Both the position numbers and the translations under genes were made by a program. A DNA stretch of 21,403 nt. Origin: Chloroflexota bacterium. Its GTDB lineage: Bacteria > Chloroflexota > Anaerolineae > UBA1429. The DNA is taken from contig JACIWY010000013.1 of NCBI GenBank assembly GCA_014360745.1, positions 1 to 21,403 on the forward strand, in the 5' to 3' direction. The notes beneath the pieces were generated by a model. That model was not told the origin of the DNA. It did not search any database and was given only the letters and a program-made list of their open reading frames with translations. Below are positions 15,658 to 21,403 of this stretch, piece by piece (the stretch's first letter is position 1; each line of letters begins with the position of its first letter).

Positions 15658-18600
15658 ATGAGATCGATCTTGCACGGCACCTGGCTTGTCGACCAGGATA
15701 AGCAAGAAGGGATCGTCTTCTTTGTGTGGGCCGAACGGGCTTCGGAGCCCATCTCGACCCCGCCTCCTCGCTCGACAAGCCAGATCACACGCCACCCTTA
15801 CGGCGCGACGAGCATCGAAATCGCCGATCTGCTTGCTCGTTTCGTGGGCACGAGCGACTGGCACCGGGCCAAGCGCCTTACCCGCGTCGTCGCCTTGCCC
15901 TCCACCCCCACGGGGCCAATCGTCCCTCGGAGGTTGGTGCCCTTGCAAGAAGATACCGCGCCGGCCCCTGCAGAGACCTTGGCCATCGAATTACGCCCTT
16001 GGCGCGTGGAGGGGCTGGGTATCCCTATCTTGCAAATGATCGAAATCCTGGTCATGTTGCCCCTCGACGACGAGCGGCCGGGCCGTGTCCATCTCATAGG
16101 TTCCGACCTACGCTATTGGGGGTTGGTCGCCAAATTTGTTCTAGAACTCTTGGCCCGCGAACGATTCGTGCCCGGTCTGCGCTCCGACAACGGCTCCGTC
16201 CAAGCGGTGTGGTTGCCCGTCTTGGAACAAGAGGACCAACGGCGCATGGAAGCCCTAGCTTACGCTATGCCCCCGGCTTGTCGGGCCGTCTTTCGAGAAC
16301 GAGGCCATCTCGATTTCGACGAGGCTCCCTCGCCGATGACCGTCTTGCAAAGCTTTATCAATCACATGGTCGACGTGGCCGTTCGCGAATGGGGACGTGC
16401 TGCTTCCGACACCCGACCCGGCAATTATGCCCGCTTGCGCAGCATGCGCCAATTCGGTCGTCAGGCCAATATTCCCGAGATGTGGTGGCAAGCGCTATGG
16501 GATACGACTAACGAACTCGCCCTGCCCGAGGTTCATGAAGCGGAGCTGACGGATTTCTACAAACACTGGCAAGATTGGGTCTACCAAACGCAGCAAGAAT
16601 CGGGGGCTTCTTTCCGCATTTGTTTCCGCCTCGAACCGCCCGATCTAGAGGCCGCGGCACCCGATGCCCCAGAGGCTACCTGTTGGACTTTGCGCTACTT
16701 TTTACAGGCTTTGGATGACCCCAGTCTGCTGGTGCCGGCTCCCGAAGTGTGGCGTGAGCGCGGCGCCGTGTTGAGCTATCTGAATCGCCGCTTCGACCAC
16801 CCCCAGGATCGCTTGTTGGAAGGCCTGGGAGCGGCCGCTCGGCTTTGCCCGCCCATTCGCCGCAGCCTCAATCAGGAGCGTCCCGAGGCGGCCACGCTGA
16901 CGGCTCAAGAGGCCTATGCCTTTTTACGCGAGACCGCGCGCTTGCTGGAAGGCGCCGGCTTTGGCGTCATGGTGCCGCCTTGGTGGAACCGCCCCGATGC
17001 TCACTTGCACGTCCGCGCCCGCCTGCGCACCAACCCCGATATGGGTGGCTCTGGCATGTTGGGCATGGATGCGCTTATCGCCTACGACTGGGAATTAGCC
17101 TTGGGCGACGAGACGCTCACCCGCGAGGAATTTGAGCGCCTGGCGGCTCTCAAGACCCCTCTGGTGCAAGTACGAGGCCGTTGGGTGATGCTTCAGCCCG
17201 ATCAGGTCGAGGCCGCGATTGCCTTTTGGGAGAAACACGGTCCACGCGGCGAGCTGCGCCTGGCAGAGGCACTCAACCTCGCCCTGGGCACCGAGACGGA
17301 ACTGGATGGCCTAGAAGTCAGCGACGTCGAACTGGACGACCGCCTCGCCGAGTTGGTGGAGGCTCTGTCGCAAAAGGACCACGTCACCCCTATCGCACCG
17401 CCTGCCGATTTTCACGGCACGTTACGCCCCTACCAGGTGCGTGGGCTCTCCTGGCTCGCTTTCTTGCGACGTTGGGGCTTTGGCGCTTGCTTGGCCGACG
17501 ACATGGGCTTAGGCAAGACCATCCAGGCGATCGCCCTGATCCTGCACGAACGTTCCCAAAACGGCGCTACGGCCCCCTCTCTGGTCATCTGTCCCACCTC
17601 GTTGGTGGGCAACTGGCAACGCGAGGTCGCCCGTTTTGCTCCTCATTTGAACGTTGTCGTGCACCATGGCAGTGGCCGTGCAGAGGGCTCCAAATTCGTG
17701 CAGCAAAGTTTGGAGAGTGACTTGGTCATCAGCACCTATGGGCTAGTGCGCCGCGACATTCAGGATCTGGAGCGTGTACACTGGGCCAATATCATCCTGG
17801 ATGAAGCCCAGAACATCAAAAACCCTCTCACCAAACAGGCCGCCGCCGTTCGCCGGTTAAAGGGTGATTTTCGCCTGGCCCTCACCGGCACCCCTGTGGA
17901 GAATCGCTTGTCGGAGCTTTGGTCGATCATGACCTTCCTAAACCCGGGTTACCTCGGCTCTCTGCCGAGTTTCCGGCGCACTTTTGCCATCCCGATCGAG
18001 CGCTATCAAGACGACGAGGCGACCGAGCAGCTCCGGCGGCTCGTACATCCCTTCCTGTTGCGCCGCGTCAAAACTGATCCGCAGGTCATCCAAGACCTTC
18101 CGGAAAAGTTTGAATACAAAGTTTATTGCAACCTGACTCGTGAGCAGGCCACCCTCTACGAGGCCGTCGTACAGAATGCCATAAACTCTTTGCGTCAGGC
18201 CGAAGAAGAGGGCAACGAAATGCGCCGTCGAGGCCAAATCTTGGCCATGCTCACCCGGCTCAAACAAGTTTGTAACCATCCGGCCCTCTTTTTCGGCGAT
18301 GGCTCCGAGGTCGGGCGCCGTTCGGGTAAGCTGAACCGCCTACGTGAGATGTTGGAAGAGATCCTAGAGGTCGGCGACCGCGCTTTGGTCTTTACCCAGT
18401 TCGCTCAGATGGGCCAAATCTTGCAGCGTTACTTGCAGAACGTTTTTGAGCAGGAAGTGCTCTTTCTGCACGGCGGAACGCCGCAGAAGCAGCGCGACGC
18501 TATGTTGGCACGCTTTCAAGAAGACCCGCGTGCCCCCGCGATATTCGTCCTCTCACTCAAAGCCGGGGGCACCGGCCTTAACCTGATGCGCGCCAACCAT

Positions 18601-18867
18601 GTTTTCCATTTTGACCGTTGGTGGAACCCGGCCGTGGAGAATCAGGCCACCGATCGCGCCTATCGTATCGGGCAGATGCGCGATGTCCAAGTGCACAAGT
18701 TCATCTGCCTGGGCACCCTCGAAGAGCGTATCGACTTGCTCATCGAGAGTAAACGAGCTTTGGCCGACAACATCGTCGGTCAGGGCGAAAGCTGGCTTAC
18801 GGAATTGAGCACGGAGGATTTGCGCGACCTTATCACTCTGCGCGCCGAGGCAGTGGAGACGGAATAG
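15658..18867 (+). CDS. SNF2-family helicase/translocase with SNF2-associated N-terminal region
   Basis: A protein of about 1069 residues. The first ~590 residues include the region typical of bacterial SNF2 proteins (DUF3670-like; about 410-530, with DWELALGDETLTREEF and VRGRWVMLQP). A complete SNF2 ATPase follows: motif I DDMGLGKT (614-621), II DEAQ (715-718), III LTGTPVENR, V LKAGGTGLNL and VI QATDRAYRIGQ (996-1006). Such proteins use ATP to move along double-stranded nucleic acid; bacterial roles are mostly unknown. No nuclease or methylase domain is visible. The frame is open from 15565, but a promoter overlaps its first codons. ATG 15658 (MRSILHGTW, matching the usual family beginning) or TTG 15652 (six bases after GGAG at 15642) is more likely. 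The SWIM-domain gene follows after 3 bases. Confidence 0.93.
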   Translation: MRSILHGTWLVDQDKQEGIVFFVWAERASEPISTPPPRSTSQITRHPYGATSIEIADLLARFVGTSDWHRAKRLTRVVALPSTPTGPIVPRRLVPLQEDTAPAPAETLAIELRPWRVEGLGIPILQMIEILVMLPLDDERPGRVHLIGSDLRYWGLVAKFVLELLARERFVPGLRSDNGSVQAVWLPVLEQEDQRRMEALAYAMPPACRAVFRERGHLDFDEAPSPMTVLQSFINHMVDVAVREWGRAASDTRPGNYARLRSMRQFGRQANIPEMWWQALWDTTNELALPEVHEAELTDFYKHWQDWVYQTQQESGASFRICFRLEPPDLEAAAPDAPEATCWTLRYFLQALDDPSLLVPAPEVWRERGAVLSYLNRRFDHPQDRLLEGLGAAARLCPPIRRSLNQERPEAATLTAQEAYAFLRETARLLEGAGFGVMVPPWWNRPDAHLHVRARLRTNPDMGGSGMLGMDALIAYDWELALGDETLTREEFERLAALKTPLVQVRGRWVMLQPDQVEAAIAFWEKHGPRGELRLAEALNLALGTETELDGLEVSDVELDDRLAELVEALSQKDHVTPIAPPADFHGTLRPYQVRGLSWLAFLRRWGFGACLADDMGLGKTIQAIALILHERSQNGATAPSLVICPTSLVGNWQREVARFAPHLNVVVHHGSGRAEGSKFVQQSLESDLVISTYGLVRRDIQDLERVHWANIILDEAQNIKNPLTKQAAAVRRLKGDFRLALTGTPVENRLSELWSIMTFLNPGYLGSLPSFRRTFAIPIERYQDDEATEQLRRLVHPFLLRRVKTDPQVIQDLPEKFEYKVYCNLTREQATLYEAVVQNAINSLRQAEEEGNEMRRRGQILAMLTRLKQVCNHPALFFGDGSEVGRRSGKLNRLREMLEEILEVGDRALVFTQFAQMGQILQRYLQNVFEQEVLFLHGGTPQKQRDAMLARFQEDPRAPAIFVLSLKAGGTGLNLMRANHVFHFDRWWNPAVENQATDRAYRIGQMRDVQVHKFICLGTLEERIDLLIESKRALADNIVGQGESWLTELSTEDLRDLITLRAEAVETE

Positions 18868-18870
18868 CTC

Positions 18871-19842
18871 ATGTCCCAAGACCGCCAAGAACACGTGCAA
18901 GACGAGAACGATCCCGAAGGTATCGTAAATCGCTATTGGGGCTGGGGCGAAACGAGGGCCCTACGTCCCGAACATGGCCTTCCAGCCCGCAATCAACGCG
19001 GCCCTTTTACACGTCATTGGTGGGCCGGGCGTTGGCTACGAGCCCTGGCGCGCTGGATCGACGGCGCCCGATTGAGCAGAGGTCGCCATTATGCCCGCGC
19101 CGGGCAGGTCACCGAGTTGCGCATCGAGCCGGGCGCTATCCTAGGGCAGGTCCAAGGTACCCGTCCGGAGCCCTATGGCGTACGCATAGAAATAGCGCCT
19201 TTTAGCGATACCGAGTGGCAACGGGCTATCGAGGCCTTGGCTGCTCACGCGCTGTACACCGCTCAGCTTCTCAATGGTGAGATGTCCACCGACATCGACT
19301 TGTTATTTGCCGGAGTTGGCCTTTCCCTCTTTCCCAGCTCCCTTGCCCAAAACCCAGAAAACGAGCTCTCAGGTAAAGCGGACTTTCGAGCCACCTGTTC
19401 TTGCCCTGATCCTGTCAAGCCCTGCAAGCATGTGGCCGCTGTCCTGCTATTGGCGGGTGAGAAGGTAGATGACGACCCTTTTCTGCTTTTTACATTGCGC
19501 GGACGTACCAAGGATCAAGTGTTAGACGCCCTGCGCGCCCAGCGCACACGCTTCGAGATCGCCTCGGACCAAGACTTGGGCCCCCATTCCCCCACCCAAG
19601 ACACCGCTTTGGCCCATCGCCTGGCCGATTTTTGGCAGATCGGCCCGGAGGCCGAAAACGTGCACATTCGTGTAGCTCCCCCGGACATCAAATTAGAAGT
19701 GTTGCGCATTCTGGGTGATCCGGGTCTGAGCGGCAACGAACCCATAATCGAACGCCTCGAACGAGTCTATGAGGCCGTATCGCAGCGCGCACTAGACATC
19801 GCCTTTGGTGAACGCCGCTCCGAAGAAGAAACGGAAAGCTGA
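18871..19842 (+). CDS. SWIM zinc-finger protein, SNF2 partner
   Basis: A 323-residue protein of the COG4279 type. The SWIM motif CxCxnCxH is complete: Cys176, Cys178, Cys185, His187 (in ATCSCPDPVKPCKHVAAVLLL, broken here as 174-183 and 184-194). The N-terminal part has conserved aromatic blocks (RYWGWGE, 21-27; WWAGRWLRAL, 50-59) seen in this family. SWIM fingers bind nucleic acid or protein. The gene starts 3 bases after the SNF2 stop with only a weak, distant GGAG, so translation is probably coupled and the two proteins probably act together. The C-terminal ~120 residues are helical and charged without a motif I know. Function is unassigned; a role in DNA repair, transcription or defence would be speculation. 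Confidence 0.88.
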   Translation: MSQDRQEHVQDENDPEGIVNRYWGWGETRALRPEHGLPARNQRGPFTRHWWAGRWLRALARWIDGARLSRGRHYARAGQVTELRIEPGAILGQVQGTRPEPYGVRIEIAPFSDTEWQRAIEALAAHALYTAQLLNGEMSTDIDLLFAGVGLSLFPSSLAQNPENELSGKADFRATCSCPDPVKPCKHVAAVLLLAGEKVDDDPFLLFTLRGRTKDQVLDALRAQRTRFEIASDQDLGPHSPTQDTALAHRLADFWQIGPEAENVHIRVAPPDIKLEVLRILGDPGLSGNEPIIERLERVYEAVSQRALDIAFGERRSEEETES

Positions 19843-19845
19843 CGC

Positions 19846-19874
19846 TGGACGCCTTGGCCTCTTCCGGCCATAAT
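19846..19874 (+). promoter_or_regulatory. Weak candidate promoter for the fucose-isomerase-like gene
   Basis: TGGACG (19846-19851, two mismatches) and CATAAT (19869-19874, one mismatch) are 17 bases apart, just after the SWIM gene stop. A 5-bp inverted repeat (TGGCC/GGCCA, 19855-19870) lies in the spacer. The gene could equally be read through from the SNF2/SWIM transcript. Confidence 0.3.
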
Positions 19875-19898
19875 AACCCCCGCTTATTTACAAGCAAG

Positions 19899-19905
19899 AA
19901 GGAGG
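19899..19905 (+). promoter_or_regulatory. Ribosome binding site deciding the start at 19914
   Basis: A perfect AAGGAGG sits eight bases before ATG 19914. The longer in-frame start at 19854 would add twenty unconserved residues and has no such site. Confidence 0.8.
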
Positions 19906-19913
19906 ATTTATCC

Positions 19914-21320
19914 ATGACGACCTTGGGTGTCATCGTTGGCAATCGCGGTTTCTTTCCCTCGCATCTGGCCGATGAAGGCCGCAAGACCATCCTCAAAGTG
20001 CTTGAGGAAGAGGGTTTCGGCGCCATCTGCCTGACCCCGGAAGAGACCCCGTATGGTTCAGTGGAAACGTATGAACAAGCACAAAAGTGCGCCGAGCTCT
20101 TTAAAGCGCATCGCGCTGAAATCGACGGCATCCTGGTCACTCTGCCCAACTTTGGCGAGGAGCGCGGCATCGCCGATGCCATCCGCTTGGCCGGGCTGAA
20201 CGTGCCTGTGCTTGTCCAGGCCACCCCCGATACGGCGGGTAAGATGACCATCGCCGACCGGCGCGATAGCTTCTGCGGCAAAATGTCTGTGTGCAACAAC
20301 TTGACCCAATACGGCATCGACTACAGCCTCACCCGATTGCACACTGTCGATCCCGAGTCAGATGCTTTTCGCCAAGACCTGGCCTGGTTCGGCTCGGTCT
20401 GCCGTGTCGTCAATGGCCTGCGCAAGGCACGCCTGGGACAGATTGGCGCCCGTCCTGCTGCGTTTATCACCGTCCGGTATAGCGAAAAGCTGCTGGAAAA
20501 TACCGGCATCTCTGTCGAAACTCTCGATCTGTCCGAAGTCTTTGGCCGCGCCTGGAAACTGGCCGATAATGATCCCCAAGTGAAAGCCAAGCTGGACGAG
20601 ATCCAAGGCTATGTAGCCACTCAAGGCATCCCCACCGACGCTTTGGCCAAGATGGCCAAATTCGCCCTAGTCATCGAGGATTGGATCGCCGAACATGAAC
20701 TGAACGGTATCGCCGTCCAGTGCTGGACGGCGATGGAAGAGTTCTATGGCGTCGTGCCCTGCACAGCGATGAGCATGTTGAGCAACAAGCTCTTGCCCAG
20801 TGCCTGCGAGGCCGACATCTCCGGCCTGGTGGGCATGTACGCCATGGTATTGGCCTCCGGTCGCCCCAGCGCCCTACTGGATTGGAACAACAACTATGGC
20901 GACGATCCCAACAAGGGCGTGATTTTTCATTGTAGCAACCTGCCCCAGGTCTTTTTCGGCGGTGAGGCGCGCATGGATTATCAAGAAATCATCGCCGGCA
21001 CCGTGGGCCGGGAGAATACATATGGAACCTTGGTGGGGCCGCTCAAGCCGACCGATGTGACTTATTGCCGTGTGTCAACCAACGATCAAGAGGGGTGGAT
21101 CCGTAGCTATCTGGGTGAAGGGCGCATCACCGACGACCGCGTGGAAACCTTTGGCGGCTATGGGGTGATCGAAATCCCCAATTTTCAGCTCCTGCTCCAT
21201 CACATTTGCGCTAATGGCTTTGAACACCACGTGGCCATGAACCCCTCTCGCTGTGCCGATGCGTTGGAAGAAGCCTTCTCTCGCTATTTGGGCTGGGAAG
21301 TCTATCATCATCGCGGCTGA
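19914..21320 (+). CDS. L-fucose/L-arabinose isomerase family protein
   Basis: A 468-residue protein of the FucI/AraA-like family (COG2407), which interconverts aldoses and ketoses through a Mn-dependent ene-diol mechanism. The start MTTLGVIVGNRGFFP is typical. Candidate metal ligands are a Glu at 275-276 (WTAMEEFYG), Asp301 (CEADISG) and a His at 438-439 (EHHVAMN). The middle region (NNNYGDDPNKGVIFHCSN, 325-342) is a family block. It is shorter than E. coli FucI (about 590) and close to the length of the short bacterial and archaeal homologues, so the substrate may not be fucose. Upstream are the SNF2/SWIM genes, with which it shares no obvious function. Downstream a strong hairpin ends the transcript. 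A perfect 12-bp palindrome lies within the coding sequence (20709-20734). Confidence 0.88.
   Translation: MTTLGVIVGNRGFFPSHLADEGRKTILKVLEEEGFGAICLTPEETPYGSVETYEQAQKCAELFKAHRAEIDGILVTLPNFGEERGIADAIRLAGLNVPVLVQATPDTAGKMTIADRRDSFCGKMSVCNNLTQYGIDYSLTRLHTVDPESDAFRQDLAWFGSVCRVVNGLRKARLGQIGARPAAFITVRYSEKLLENTGISVETLDLSEVFGRAWKLADNDPQVKAKLDEIQGYVATQGIPTDALAKMAKFALVIEDWIAEHELNGIAVQCWTAMEEFYGVVPCTAMSMLSNKLLPSACEADISGLVGMYAMVLASGRPSALLDWNNNYGDDPNKGVIFHCSNLPQVFFGGEARMDYQEIIAGTVGRENTYGTLVGPLKPTDVTYCRVSTNDQEGWIRSYLGEGRITDDRVETFGGYGVIEIPNFQLLLHHICANGFEHHVAMNPSRCADALEEAFSRYLGWEVYHHRG
20709..20734. repeat. 12-bp perfect inverted repeat inside the fucose-isomerase-like gene
   Basis: ATCGCCGTCCAG (20709-20720) and CTGGACGGCGAT (20723-20734) are exact reverse complements around a two-base centre. 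It encodes IAVQCWTAM, next to the presumed metal-binding glutamates. It may form an mRNA hairpin or may be coincidence. Confidence 0.6.
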
Positions 21321-21336
21321 TACGTTGCCAAGATAA

Positions 21337-21371
21337 CAGATGCCCGGCACTTGGAAAGTGCCGGGCATCTG
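21337..21371 (+). terminator. Hairpin terminator after the fucose-isomerase-like gene
   Basis: CAGATGCCCGGCACTT (21337-21352) and AAGTGCCGGGCATCTG (21356-21371) form a perfect 16-bp stem with a tiny GGA loop, starting 17 bases after the stop. The following sequence (ACCCCCTTCTAT) has only a poor T tract, so termination may rely on the strong stem. The last 32 bases of the window hold no gene. Confidence 0.75.
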
Positions 21372-21403
21372 ACCCCCTTCTATAATAATCTATAGCCGGA
21401 ACA

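Noticed and set aside
15658..19842. Assignment of the SNF2/SWIM pair to a known anti-phage system such as DISARM
   Set aside because: The methylase, phospholipase-D and DUF1998 components of DISARM are absent and no other defence gene lies nearby.
21381..21386. TATAAT near the window end as a promoter of a following gene
   Set aside because: No acceptable -35 at the right distance (it would fall in the terminator stem), and the downstream gene is outside the window.

Overview
The window looks like a chromosomal stretch from a moderately GC-rich bacterium with a sugar-using, possibly anaerobic or thermophilic lifestyle. A Chloroflexota (Anaerolineae-like) host is my best guess. It rests on the gene mix (SNF2/SWIM pair, slipin/NfeD pair, aldo/keto reductase with ferredoxin tail, TIM-barrel sugar enzymes), not on any marker gene. 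I see no rRNA, tRNA, CRISPR array, insertion sequence or phage gene. Coding density is very high: no stretch over 300 bases lacks a gene, and the longest gap is about 270 bases (15387-15657).

Layout, left to right. (1) 1-3635, + strand: two half-ABC exporters, the first cut by the window edge, whose nucleotide-binding motifs are degenerate in complementary ways, as in heterodimeric exporters. (2) 3652-6153, - strand: an MFS transporter followed by an aldo/keto reductase with C-terminal iron-sulfur cysteine motifs. A second, NADPH-type aldo/keto reductase diverges from them (6272-7246, +) and ends in a hairpin terminator. (3) 7337-10630, - strand: an NfeD membrane serine protease, a slipin (SPFH) protein and a TIM-barrel sugar-phosphate isomerase/epimerase, probably one transcript from a good promoter near 10710-10737. 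(4) 10859-11767, +: a 3-hydroxyacyl-CoA dehydrogenase family protein that converges on, and overlaps the stop codon of, the next - strand group. (5) 11764-15386, - strand: MFS, then mannonate dehydratase (uxuA), then a second MFS overlapping uxuA in TGATG form. (6) 15658-19842, +: a large SNF2 helicase and a SWIM zinc-finger protein 3 bases apart. (7) 19914-21320, +: an L-fucose/L-arabinose isomerase-family protein followed by a 16-bp hairpin.

How they fit together (inference): uxuA plus the coupled MFS suggests uptake and breakdown of hexuronates or related acids. The isomerase/epimerase, the fucose-isomerase-like enzyme, the aldo/keto reductases and the other MFS proteins point to use of plant- or biofilm-derived sugars. 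The slipin/NfeD pair would serve membrane quality control. The SNF2/SWIM pair is a conserved but functionally obscure bacterial DNA- or RNA-remodelling module and is the least explained part of the window. Several starts were moved downstream from the longest possible reading frame because of clear ribosome binding sites or an overlapping promoter.
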